A DNA stretch of 52,841 bases from an uncultured Treponema sp. GTDB taxonomy: Bacteria; Spirochaetota; Spirochaetia; Treponematales; Treponemataceae. Positions 18,252-25,822 of the stretch are shown here, one piece after another. The notes under the pieces were generated by a model. That model had not been told where the DNA came from. It saw only the letters and a list, made by a program, of their open reading frames with translations, and searched no databases. How positions within the stretch are numbered: position 1 is the first letter of the stretch; every line of letters starts with the position of its first letter. A program made the position numbers and the translations under genes. The stretch covers positions 1 to 52,841 of the forward strand of contig CAMJZA010000020.1 of assembly GCA_946410085.1 (NCBI GenBank), read 5' to 3'.

Positions 18252-18280
18252 TTGACGCCTGTCGATTTATGGGTCAATAT
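18252..18280 (+). promoter_or_regulatory. Candidate flbD promoter
   Basis: TTGACG (18252-18257), 17-bp spacer, weak -10 CAATAT (18275-18280). The -10 ends 8 nt before the flbD ATG and no Shine-Dalgarno is visible. This would be the first promoter of the motility operon. Confidence 0.4.
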
Positions 18281-18288
18281 ATGCTATT

Positions 18289-18483
18289 ATGGTAGAAGTT
18301 ACGCGGTTGGATGGGAAAAAATACTGGATAAATCCGCATCAGGTCGAATACATGGAGCAGACACCGGACTTGACCCTTACCATGCTTACCGGCAAGAAAG
18401 TCGTTGTCCGGGAGAGCCCGGAGGAAGTCATAGACCGGATCGTCGCCTACCGGCGGCGCATAGGCATAAATCAGGAATTATAG
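18289..18483 (+). CDS. flbD: FlbD-family flagellar protein
   Basis: 64-residue FlbD (not the Caulobacter regulator of the same name), a small protein encoded before motA in spirochaetes and Firmicutes. Visible family features are VEVTRLDGKKYWINPHQVEYMEQTPDLTLTMLTGKKVVVRESPEEVIDRI. Its role is poorly known. Here it is the first gene of the flagellar operon; in T. pallidum flgE precedes it, whereas here the neighbour is a TetR gene and a repeat array. There is no ribosome-binding site, so translation may start from a leaderless message. Confidence 0.9.
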   Translation: MVEVTRLDGKKYWINPHQVEYMEQTPDLTLTMLTGKKVVVRESPEEVIDRIVAYRRRIGINQEL

Positions 18484-18506
18484 CCTTGAAACGCATAACT
18501 TTGATT

Positions 18507-18533
18507 TAAAATTTAGGCAGAATATACCGACAA
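18507..18533 (+). promoter_or_regulatory. Sigma-28-like promoter candidate before motA
   Basis: TAAA (18507-18510), 15-bp spacer, ACCGACAA (18526-18533): exact -35 and 6 of 8 for the GCCGATAA -10 consensus. An overlapping sigma-70 reading (TTGATT-N16-TATACC) is also possible. Confidence 0.4.
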
Positions 18534-18569
18534 TAAAAAAAACGGAATAGCGGGAGGCTCCTTCTTTTT

Positions 18570-19361
18570 ATGGATATAGCTACGATAATAGGTTTGTTTG
18601 GTGGTGCGATGGCGATCGTGCTCGGAGTTATGACAGGACCGAGCGGTATCGCCGGTATCGGAAACATCATCGATATTCCTTCGGTCTTCGTTACGGTCGG
18701 AGGTTCGTACTTCTCCCTGTGGCTTTGTGCCCCGATGTCGGACATCCTGCAGCTGTTCAAGATACTCGGCCGTACCTTCAAGCTCTTTGATTTCGGTGAA
18801 GCAGCGATTGTTGAGAATATGGTTTCCCTGAGTGAGAAGGCCCGCCGCGAGGGTATCCTTGCCCTTGAAGAGGGACTTGACGATCTGGACGACCCCTTCC
18901 TCAAGGAAGGCCTGCGCCTGATGGTCGACGGTTCTGACGGAAATGTCATCCGTGCAATCCTTGAAAGTGAGATGGCCCAGACTGAGGCCCGCCACATGAA
19001 GTACATTAACCTGGTCACCCAGTGGGCAGGATTCGGACCGGGATTCGGAATGATGGGTACCGTTATCGGTCTGATCGGAATGTTGCAGAACCTCGAGGAC
19101 AAGAGCTCCCTTGGTCCTAACATGGCTACTGCTCTTATTACGACCCTGTACGGTGCATGGGTTGCCAACTGGCTGTTCGGACCTATGGCGCAGAAGCTGA
19201 TCGGTCAGAATGCAAGCGAAATGAATGCAAAAGAGATGGTTATCGAGGGCATCCTTTCAATCCAGGGCGGAGACAACCCCCGCGTCCTTGCACAGAAACT
19301 GCTGACCTTCCTTGATCCGAAGACCCGCAAGACGGTCGAGGCGAACGTCCTGAAAGACTAA
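18570..19361 (+). CDS. motA: MotA flagellar stator subunit
   Basis: Inner-membrane stator protein that forms the ion channel with MotB and drives the rotor. 263 residues, with four membrane helices: two near the N-terminus (ATIIGLFGGAMAIVLGVM and DIPSVFVTVGGSYFSLWL) and two after the cytoplasmic loop (GFGPGFGMMGTVIGLIGML and LITTLYGAWVANWLFGPM). The large loop carries the charged residues that contact FliG. The ATG has GGGAGG 12 nt upstream, slightly far. MotB follows after 14 bp. Confidence 0.97.
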   Translation: MDIATIIGLFGGAMAIVLGVMTGPSGIAGIGNIIDIPSVFVTVGGSYFSLWLCAPMSDILQLFKILGRTFKLFDFGEAAIVENMVSLSEKARREGILALEEGLDDLDDPFLKEGLRLMVDGSDGNVIRAILESEMAQTEARHMKYINLVTQWAGFGPGFGMMGTVIGLIGMLQNLEDKSSLGPNMATALITTLYGAWVANWLFGPMAQKLIGQNASEMNAKEMVIEGILSIQGGDNPRVLAQKLLTFLDPKTRKTVEANVLKD

Positions 19362-19375
19362 GGCGGGAGCGAAGC

Positions 19376-20098
19376 ATGGCAAAGAAAGAAAAAAAGGAAC
19401 CGGAAAAGCCGTCAACCGCCTGGCAGGGAACCTACGGCGACATGATTACGCTCATGCTCTGTTTCTTCGTCGCCCTGTACGATCCGAGCGAGACGGATGC
19501 CGTGCAGATGGCGGCCCTTTCCGCGTCCATACAGAACAACAATGCCGGCGGCGGCATTTCCCTGAGCCGGGGACGCCTGTCGGACATGGGAAACGTGGTG
19601 TCTTCCCTTCCTTCCATAGAAAAGGGTGCGCACCTTGGTCCGACGATGAAAAAGGCTGTCAGTATCTTTCAGCCTGACATCAAGTCCACGAAGGTTACCG
19701 TTACGAGCGATGAGCGGGGAATCGTCATTTCCCTCATATCCGATGCGTTTTTCGAGCAGGGGAGTGCGGAGCTGAACATCGATGAGACGCGGGAAACCCT
19801 GATCCACCTGTCCCAGTTCTTCAACGAAGAGAAGGTGAAGGACCTGCGCTACCGGATTGAAGGGCATACCGATAATATACCGGTTCCTGCCGACAGCGAG
19901 TTCCCGAGCAACTGGGAACTTTCTGCGATGCGGGCGGCGAACGTGCTTCACTACCTGTCGGATTTCGGGGTTGATGAATCAAAGTTTTCGATAGCCGGCT
20001 ACGCCGACACGCGGCCCCAGTTCACGAACAATACGGAAGAAGGACGGGCCTACAACCGGCGGGTTGACATCATAATTCTGGATGAGGGGCATTTCTAG
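19376..20098 (+). CDS. motB: MotB flagellar stator subunit
   Basis: Peptidoglycan-anchored stator partner of MotA, 240 residues. The single membrane helix (YGDMITLMLCFFVALYD) contains the essential channel aspartate, Asp22. The C-terminal OmpA-like peptidoglycan-binding domain shows RYRIEGHTDNIPV ... NWELSAMRAANVLHYL ... GYADTRPQFTNNTEEGRAYNRRVDIIIL. The stator ion (proton or sodium) cannot be read with certainty. GGGAG precedes the ATG. Confidence 0.97.
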   Translation: MAKKEKKEPEKPSTAWQGTYGDMITLMLCFFVALYDPSETDAVQMAALSASIQNNNAGGGISLSRGRLSDMGNVVSSLPSIEKGAHLGPTMKKAVSIFQPDIKSTKVTVTSDERGIVISLISDAFFEQGSAELNIDETRETLIHLSQFFNEEKVKDLRYRIEGHTDNIPVPADSEFPSNWELSAMRAANVLHYLSDFGVDESKFSIAGYADTRPQFTNNTEEGRAYNRRVDIIILDEGHF

Positions 20099-20143
20099 GG
20101 AATGGCTGCCGGGTACGCCGGGGCGCTCCGCTCAATTCCAGGC

Positions 20144-20191
20144 AGATTGTCTATAGATTGTCTTATAGATTGAAAATTGATTTGCCGATAA
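20144..20191 (+). promoter_or_regulatory. Sigma-28-like promoter overlapping a short tandem repeat, before fliL
   Basis: An exact GCCGATAA -10 box (20184-20191) has TATA (20164-20167) 16 bp upstream, close to the TAAA -35. Three 11-12 bp tandem copies beginning AGATTG (20144, 20155 and 20167) overlap the -35 side. The 135-bp motB-fliL gap contains nothing else; FliL starts 43 bp after the -10 box. Confidence 0.5.
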
Positions 20192-20233
20192 GGTAAATAT
20201 AGAAGATTAGAAGTTATTCTTTTGGAGGATGAT

Positions 20234-20785
20234 ATGGCAGATGATGCAGCAGCAGACTTGGGTGATGGACTCGATGCTGGCGGTGAGGCCCCGGCGAAAA
20301 AGGGTGGACTCAAGGGTGCGTTCCCGGCCCTCTTGAAGTGGATTTTGATTGCGCTCGCAGCCGTCATCTTTATCATTACGGTGGTATTCATTGCCGTCAG
20401 GCTGATGACGAGGGGTGGCAGTTCAAATACGGCCATTCCGATCAGCGAGGAATATACGACGCAGCGCGAAGAGCTTGAATGGTATACATCGCTGGATCAG
20501 GTACGGACCCAGACGTCTGATCCTATTTCATCGAGCGTATCCATTCAGATAGCACTCGGCTACAAGAAGGACGATAAGCAGGCTTCTTCTGAGATTACGG
20601 CACGGAGAATTGAGATCATCGACTACCTGCGCCGCTACTTCTCCGCCAAGACGGCAGAACAGCTGCGGCCTGAGCATGAGGACGAGATAAAGATTGAGAT
20701 CCGCGACGGAATCAATGACAATATCTTGAGTAACTCCAAGATCCGGTCTGTCATGTTCACGGCGAAGGATGTCGTTTCGCAGTAA
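20234..20785 (+). CDS. fliL: FliL flagellar basal-body-associated protein
   Basis: 183-residue single-pass membrane protein that sits round the stator and helps motor function; in spirochaetes it affects the orientation of periplasmic flagella. The ATG at 20234 is preferred over an upstream TTG because GGAGG is 5 nt before it. An acidic N-terminus is followed by a membrane helix (LKWILIALAAVIFIITVVFI) and the periplasmic FliL domain (SVSIQIALGYKKDD ... IEIIDYLRRYFSAKTAEQL). It is preceded by a sigma-28-like promoter. Confidence 0.92.
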   Translation: MADDAAADLGDGLDAGGEAPAKKGGLKGAFPALLKWILIALAAVIFIITVVFIAVRLMTRGGSSNTAIPISEEYTTQREELEWYTSLDQVRTQTSDPISSSVSIQIALGYKKDDKQASSEITARRIEIIDYLRRYFSAKTAEQLRPEHEDEIKIEIRDGINDNILSNSKIRSVMFTAKDVVSQ

Positions 20786-20835
20786 GGTAAGCGTGCTTAT
20801 ACGTTATTGGGATATAAAATAGGGTGGAATAAGAC

Positions 20836-21876
20836 ATGAATGAAGTTCTGTCACAGGATGAAATAGACCAGCTTCTCCAGGCCATCAGCTCGGGCGAGAG
20901 CGAATCGGACGATTTTAAGCCGGTCAGCGATACTCGTCGTATAAAGATATACGACTTCCGCCGTCCGGACAAGTTCTCCAAGGAGCAGATACGTACTGTC
21001 TCCAATATGCACGAGACTTTTGCCCGTCTTACGACGACGAGTCTTTCTGCGCAGCTTCGTACGCTCGTTCACGTGCATGTTGCTTCGGTTGACCAGCTCA
21101 CGTATGAGGAGTTTATCCGTTCGATACCGACGCCGACAACGCTCGCCGTCATCAACATGGATCCGTTGAAGGGTAATGCGGTATTGGAGATTGCTCCCGA
21201 AATCACCTTCATCATGATTGACCGCCTGTTCGGCGGTTCCGGTGATACGGGCGGCAAGGTGAACCGTGACCTGACGGACATTGAGCAGTCCGTCATGGAA
21301 GGCATCATCGTCCGCATCCTTGCGAACATGCGTGAGTCCTGGACCCAGGTCATTGACCTTCGCCCGAGGCTGCAGCAGATTGAGACGAATCCTCAGTTTG
21401 CCCAGATTGTTCCTCCGACGGAAATGGTCATCCTTGTGACGCTTGAGATAAAGATCGGCGATGAGGCAGGTATGATGAATATCTGTATTCCCTACCTGAC
21501 GATTGAGCCGATCGTCTCAAAGCTTTCATCACAGTTCTGGTTCAGTTCAGTGCGCCGCAGTTCTACCACCCAGTACCTCGGTACGCTGAAAGAGAAGATT
21601 TCCGATGTGGAGATGGCTCTTGTTGCGGAAATCGGTTCCCTGAACGTTCCTATCCGGGATGTCGTCGGCCTGCGTGTCGGTGATGTCGTGCGGCTCGTTA
21701 ATACAAAGATAACGGATCCGCTGACGCTTGCAATCGGCAACAAGAAGAAGTTCTACTGCCAGCCCGGCGTCGTCGGCAAGAAGATGGCCATTCAGGTCAT
21801 AGGAAAGATAGAGGAAGAAGATAAAGAAGACTTTGAAGAGTTATCAACCGCCAATGAAGGAGAGGAATCTATATGA
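20836..21876 (+). CDS. fliM: FliM flagellar switch protein
   Basis: C-ring protein that binds CheY-P and FliG. 346 residues. The N-terminal CheY-binding peptide LSQDEIDQLLQAI is intact, followed by the CheC-like middle domain (RPDKFSKEQIRTVSNMHETFARLTTTSLSAQLR, MIDRLFGGSGDTG) and a C-terminal SpoA domain (VGLRVGDVVRLVNTKITDPLTLAIGNKKKFYCQPGVVGKKMAIQV). The stop overlaps the fliY start by 4 nt (ATGA), so the two are translationally coupled. Confidence 0.97.
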   Translation: MNEVLSQDEIDQLLQAISSGESESDDFKPVSDTRRIKIYDFRRPDKFSKEQIRTVSNMHETFARLTTTSLSAQLRTLVHVHVASVDQLTYEEFIRSIPTPTTLAVINMDPLKGNAVLEIAPEITFIMIDRLFGGSGDTGGKVNRDLTDIEQSVMEGIIVRILANMRESWTQVIDLRPRLQQIETNPQFAQIVPPTEMVILVTLEIKIGDEAGMMNICIPYLTIEPIVSKLSSQFWFSSVRRSSTTQYLGTLKEKISDVEMALVAEIGSLNVPIRDVVGLRVGDVVRLVNTKITDPLTLAIGNKKKFYCQPGVVGKKMAIQVIGKIEEEDKEDFEELSTANEGEESI

Positions 21877-23000
21877 GTGAAGGATCTATATCACAGGCAG
21901 AAATCGATGCTCTGCTTTCAGGTGTTGATACGGGCGGCCTGAGCGCAAGCGGTTCTACGAAAGCGGATCCTCAGATTGCGATAGATGAGCCGACGCTGAA
22001 GAAATTTGCGGGAGACATAAAGGACAAGCTCGCTGCCAATTTAGGCACGATGACGGGAAGTGATGTGCAGGGGGGAGATCCGACGGTCGAGACGGTTGGC
22101 CGCGATCAGCTGCTTGCCAAGATACCGGAGACGGTTGTTGCCGTCATGCTCGATTTTTCGACGGGCCTTTCCGGTGACCACCTCTTCCTGCTTACCCAGG
22201 AGTTTGCCCAGAAGCTTGTTTCCCTGATAAACAAGGAAGACAGCGCTGAGCTGGACGACATGGCACTTTCTGTCATTTCGGAAGTGGTGTCCAACCATTC
22301 AGGGGCGGAAATTACAGCCCTGAGTGCCGGCGGCAACCTGCCTGGTCTTGCGACGATCCCTCCGGAGGCTGTCAACCAGCCGAAGGCGATGGTCCGGATG
22401 CCGCAGAACCAGTTTGTTTTGTTCACATATCCTGTCACGGTTGACGGGACAACATACGATATGTGGGAAGCTGTAAGTACGTCCGTCGCTGATGGAATGG
22501 CGAAGGCTCTGGGTGGAGGCGTTGCGCCTGCTCCCGAAGCTGCTCCGGCTATGGCTATGCCTACAGCAGGGCAGGCGATGGGATCGCCTGCTATGAATCC
22601 AAATATAATGATGGGGCAGCCGATGATGCAGCAGCCCCTCATGGGAGTGAATATGGCTGGAATGCAACCGCTGTCAACGCCGCCGAATGTTCAGTCCCTT
22701 GCTTTCCCGAACCTGCAGCAAGTTGGAGGCAGTACGGAGCAGGGCAACATCGGCCTTATCATGGATGTCTATATGGAGATGACGGTCGAGCTCGGCCGTA
22801 CAAAGAAAACCATAAAAGAGATCCTCGGTATGGGCGAGGGAACAATCATCGAGCTTGACAAGCTTGCCGGAGAGCCGGTAGATATTTTAGTAAACCATAA
22901 GCCTATTGCGAAGGGTGAAGTTGTCGTCATTGACGAAAACTTCGGTGTCCGCGTCACGGAGATTCTTCCGGCGATCGAGCACGTAACCAGTCAGATGTAG
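21873..23000 (+). CDS. fliY: FliY/FliN-type flagellar switch protein
   Basis: 375-residue C-ring protein. It starts with a CheY-binding-like peptide (SQAEIDALLSGV), has a CheC-like middle domain (about 45-205), a Met/Pro/Ala-rich linker (about 210-270, with repeated PMM and QPM), and a C-terminal SpoA/FliN domain (EMTVELGRTKKTIKEILGMGEGTIIELDKLAGEPVDILVNHKPIAKGEVVVIDENFGVRVTEI). In the CheC-like part the phosphatase motif S-x3-E-x2-N is read as SVISEVVS, with Ser where Asn is expected, so CheY-P phosphatase activity of that site is doubtful. Confidence 0.93.
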   Translation: MSEGSISQAEIDALLSGVDTGGLSASGSTKADPQIAIDEPTLKKFAGDIKDKLAANLGTMTGSDVQGGDPTVETVGRDQLLAKIPETVVAVMLDFSTGLSGDHLFLLTQEFAQKLVSLINKEDSAELDDMALSVISEVVSNHSGAEITALSAGGNLPGLATIPPEAVNQPKAMVRMPQNQFVLFTYPVTVDGTTYDMWEAVSTSVADGMAKALGGGVAPAPEAAPAMAMPTAGQAMGSPAMNPNIMMGQPMMQQPLMGVNMAGMQPLSTPPNVQSLAFPNLQQVGGSTEQGNIGLIMDVYMEMTVELGRTKKTIKEILGMGEGTIIELDKLAGEPVDILVNHKPIAKGEVVVIDENFGVRVTEILPAIEHVTSQM

Positions 23001-23004
23001 GTTG

Positions 23005-23841
23005 ATGCCGTCCGGGCAGGGGGGAACTGCACGGGCGGATGTTTCAATATGGGTGGGGGAACATACGATTTACTCAAAAAAAGTTATGGCAGCTGTAATA
23101 GGGGTTGCTACCATGATTTTCCTGACACAGGCTCTCGGCGCCCAAAGCGCGGCTGCCCCGACAGAGGCAGTCCGTGCGGCGGACGCTGATACCGTCTCCG
23201 GTGGGGCTGCTCAGTCTCAGCAGCAGACTGCGTTCGGGGAGAATGACATAGATTTTTCTTCCTGGGGTACAGCCGCTTCCGGCGGAACAGATCCGTCTGC
23301 CGGCACATCTTCGTTTGGACTCGGCGTGTATGTCCGCATGCTTGTCGTGCTGGCGGTTATTGTTGCTGCGATTATCCTTCTGTTCCGCTTTTTCAAGCGG
23401 GCCGCCGGCATGCAGGGGGTGCAGGTTGATGACGATACCTTTTTACGGCATATTTCCGGTGTCTCTGTCGGTGCAAACAAAAGCGTCCAGATTGTTACTC
23501 TTGTTGACAGGGCCTATCTTGTCGGGGTCAGTGACAGTTCCGTCAACCTCATAGCGGAAATTGAGGACCGGGAGCTGGTCAATGCGATGAACCTCTGGTC
23601 CGACAAGAAAAACAAGACCTCCAAACCCCGTTCCTTTGCCGACGTGCTCGATATCTTCATGCCGCACGGTCCCCGTGCAGAGCAGGCCGCTTCTCAGGAT
23701 GCTTCTTCCCGGACTTCCGGAAACACTCAGAATCTGTTTTCGTCTGACAACAGCAGGGATCTGCTTGCCAGCCTGCAGCGGCAGGCAAGCCGCTTGAACG
23801 AAGATGCCGACGGCGCTTTTGACGAAGGGGGAAAGCTGTGA
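23005..23841 (+). CDS. fliO: FliO flagellar export protein
   Basis: FliO/FliZ-type protein that helps FliP assemble in the export gate. It has a putative signal or first membrane segment (AAVIGVATMIFLTQALGAQ), a Gly/Ala-rich periplasmic stretch, then the FliO membrane helix (YVRMLVVLAVIVAAIILLFRFF) and a cytoplasmic part with VGANKSVQIVTLVDRAYLVGVSDSSVNLIAEI. The start is uncertain: ATG 23005 has a weak AGGT, GTG 23053 and ATG 23086 are alternatives; 23086 gives the neatest signal peptide. It overlaps fliP by 4 nt. Confidence 0.85.
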   Translation: MPSGQGGTARADVSIWVGEHTIYSKKVMAAVIGVATMIFLTQALGAQSAAAPTEAVRAADADTVSGGAAQSQQQTAFGENDIDFSSWGTAASGGTDPSAGTSSFGLGVYVRMLVVLAVIVAAIILLFRFFKRAAGMQGVQVDDDTFLRHISGVSVGANKSVQIVTLVDRAYLVGVSDSSVNLIAEIEDRELVNAMNLWSDKKNKTSKPRSFADVLDIFMPHGPRAEQAASQDASSRTSGNTQNLFSSDNSRDLLASLQRQASRLNEDADGAFDEGGKL

Positions 23842-24680
23842 AAACCATCATCTGTCTTGTCTGCCTGGTTAGTTTTCTGGCGGTGCAGCCTGCCGGAGCG
23901 CAGAGTGCCGGCAACGAAAACTTCCCGGCTGGTTCGACCCAGGGAACGAGTGAGATGTCCGAAGGAATGACCGGAATTGACTTCCCGAACATCAGTTTTT
24001 CTGCATCTGCCCCGCAGGACGGGCATCAGGTTGCATTCAGCATAGAGCTCCTCCTCCTCCTTTCGGTTCTGACGCTTGCACCGAGCATCATGCTCCTCTG
24101 TACCTGCTTCCTGCGCTTTTCAATCGTACTCGATTTCATCAAGCGGGCGCTTTCCCTGCAGCAGGTGCCGCCGACTGCGGTTCTGAACGGCATTGCCCTG
24201 TTCATGGCCCTGTTCTGCATGCGTCCGACCTTCCAGCGCCTGTATACCGACGCCTTCCGCCCGCTGTCCAACAATGAGATAACGCTCAGCGAGGCCTACA
24301 GCCGGGCGGAAAAACCCATAAAGCTCTGGATGTTCAGCCAGATGGACGAACAGCAGGGCGGGCGGCCCGCCTATGAGTCCTATGTTGGCAATTTCCTGAA
24401 GATGGCGCAGCTTGACCAGCCGAAGAACCTTGACGAGGTGCCGATGACGATCATCATCCCCGCCTATATCCTGCACGAGCTGACCGTCGCATTCAAGATA
24501 GGCATCCTGCTCTACATTCCCTTTATCGTCATCGATATGGTGGTTGCGAGTATCCTGATGAGCATGGGTATGATGATGCTGCCGCCCGTTCAGATTTCCA
24601 TGCCGTTCAAGCTGATGCTCTTTGTCCTTGTTGACGGATGGGGACTTTTAACGATGCAGCTGTTCAACAGCGTCATGTAG
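23838..24680 (+). CDS. fliP: FliP flagellar export gate protein
   Basis: 280-residue core component of the FliPQR export gate. It has a cleavable signal peptide (about 21 residues), then the conserved membrane blocks LLLSVLTLAPSIMLLCTCFLRFSIVL, VPPTAVLNGIALFMALFCMRPTF and the C-terminal VAFKIGILLYIPFIVIDMVVASILMSMGMMMLPPVQISMPFKLMLFVLVDGW, which is diagnostic. The start overlaps the fliO stop (ATGA). Confidence 0.97.
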   Translation: MKTIICLVCLVSFLAVQPAGAQSAGNENFPAGSTQGTSEMSEGMTGIDFPNISFSASAPQDGHQVAFSIELLLLLSVLTLAPSIMLLCTCFLRFSIVLDFIKRALSLQQVPPTAVLNGIALFMALFCMRPTFQRLYTDAFRPLSNNEITLSEAYSRAEKPIKLWMFSQMDEQQGGRPAYESYVGNFLKMAQLDQPKNLDEVPMTIIIPAYILHELTVAFKIGILLYIPFIVIDMVVASILMSMGMMMLPPVQISMPFKLMLFVLVDGWGLLTMQLFNSVM

Positions 24681-24706
24681 GATGGATGTATGGATGGAGG
24701 AAAAAG

Positions 24707-24970
24707 ATGTCGGTGACTGAAATAGCGCTCCTCATGCGGGAGGGAATCCTGCAGGTTTTCATGCTCTGTGCTCCCGTGCTCGGCGGTGCCCTTGTGATAG
24801 GTCTGGTGATTGCAATCTTTCAGGCGACGACTTCGATTCAGGAGTCAACGCTGACCTTCCTGCCCAAGCTCGTGACGATTCTCCTTGTCCTTGCCGTATT
24901 GGGCGGCTTTATGTTTACGGAACTGTCTGCCTATACGGTGAGGCTCTTCAGTAAAATCGGAGCCATGTAG
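24707..24970 (+). CDS. fliQ: FliQ flagellar export gate protein
   Basis: 87-residue protein with two membrane helices (VFMLCAPVLGGALVIGLVIAIFQ and LVTILLVLAVLGGFMFTELSAY) and the conserved FQATTSIQESTLTFLPK loop of FliQ. The ATG at 24707 follows GGAGG by 6 nt and gives the normal FliQ length. It forms the export gate with FliP and FliR. Confidence 0.96.
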   Translation: MSVTEIALLMREGILQVFMLCAPVLGGALVIGLVIAIFQATTSIQESTLTFLPKLVTILLVLAVLGGFMFTELSAYTVRLFSKIGAM

Positions 24971-24991
24971 GGGGAGTGATGAGGTAGGAGT

Positions 24992-25822
24992 ATGCTGGAT
25001 ACGATTGTAGGGAACGCGCCGGCCTTTCTGCTGGTTGCGGCGCGCTGTTTTGCCCTGATTATGTCTCTTCCCCTTTTCTCTTCCAAGACTGTATCCCGCC
25101 TGCCCAAGGTGGCGCTCGCATTTTACCTTGCCTGGTTTGAATTTCCTCAGCTTTCCTTCAGGGAAGGCCTGTTTGCCCCCTACCAGTCCTTCCTTTCGCC
25201 GGACGGCAATTTCTCGCTGGAATATATCCTGCTGCTGCTCGGTGAGGCGATGATCGGCATTATCATCGGCTTTTACGTGAACATCATTTTTGCCGCCTTC
25301 AGTACGGCGGGCCAGTTCTTCGCATTCCAGATGGGCTTTGCCGCCAGTTCCGTCTATGATTCGATGAGCGAGGTTGAAAACCCCCTGATGGGTGAGTTCC
25401 TCAATTTCATCGCGATGCTCGTGTTCCTGGAAACCGGCCTCTTCCAGCGCCTGTTCGTACAGGGGCTCGGGACGAGCTTTCAGACGCTCAACGTGTTTTC
25501 GATTCTCGAAAACTCGAACCGCATTGCGCATTTCATGATGGGTGCCCTGACAACGCTCTTTCACGATGCCCTGATCATCGCGCTTCCGCTCGTGGCAACC
25601 CTCTTCCTCGTGAACGTCACGATGGGCATCCTGTCCAAGGCTGCACCGCAGATGAACCTGCTCGCCGAAGGCTTCCCCATTCTGATGCTGACGAGCTTCC
25701 TTATCCTCTCTTTTCTGATGCCGAGCCTGATCGAATTCTTCAGCGCGGGCTTTTCGCACGGCTTTAAGGCACTGCAGACCTTTTTCATTACCGTCGGTCA
25801 GCAGATCGGAGGCGGCCTATGA
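24992..25822 (+). CDS. fliR: FliR flagellar export gate protein
   Basis: 276-residue integral membrane protein, the third FliPQR gate subunit. Conserved features include RCFALIMSLPLFSSKTVSRLPKVALAFYLAW, GEAMIGIIIGFYVNIIFAAFSTAGQFFAFQMGFA and ALPLVATLFLVNVTMGILSKAAPQMNLLAEGFPI. TAGGAG precedes the ATG. The stop overlaps the flhB start by 4 nt. Confidence 0.96.
   Translation: MLDTIVGNAPAFLLVAARCFALIMSLPLFSSKTVSRLPKVALAFYLAWFEFPQLSFREGLFAPYQSFLSPDGNFSLEYILLLLGEAMIGIIIGFYVNIIFAAFSTAGQFFAFQMGFAASSVYDSMSEVENPLMGEFLNFIAMLVFLETGLFQRLFVQGLGTSFQTLNVFSILENSNRIAHFMMGALTTLFHDALIIALPLVATLFLVNVTMGILSKAAPQMNLLAEGFPILMLTSFLILSFLMPSLIEFFSAGFSHGFKALQTFFITVGQQIGGGL

Noticed and set aside
18021-18509. A 162-residue reading frame crossing the 23-bp repeats
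   Set aside because: The repeat period (23) is not a multiple of three, the frame overlaps both tetR and flbD, and there is no start signal.
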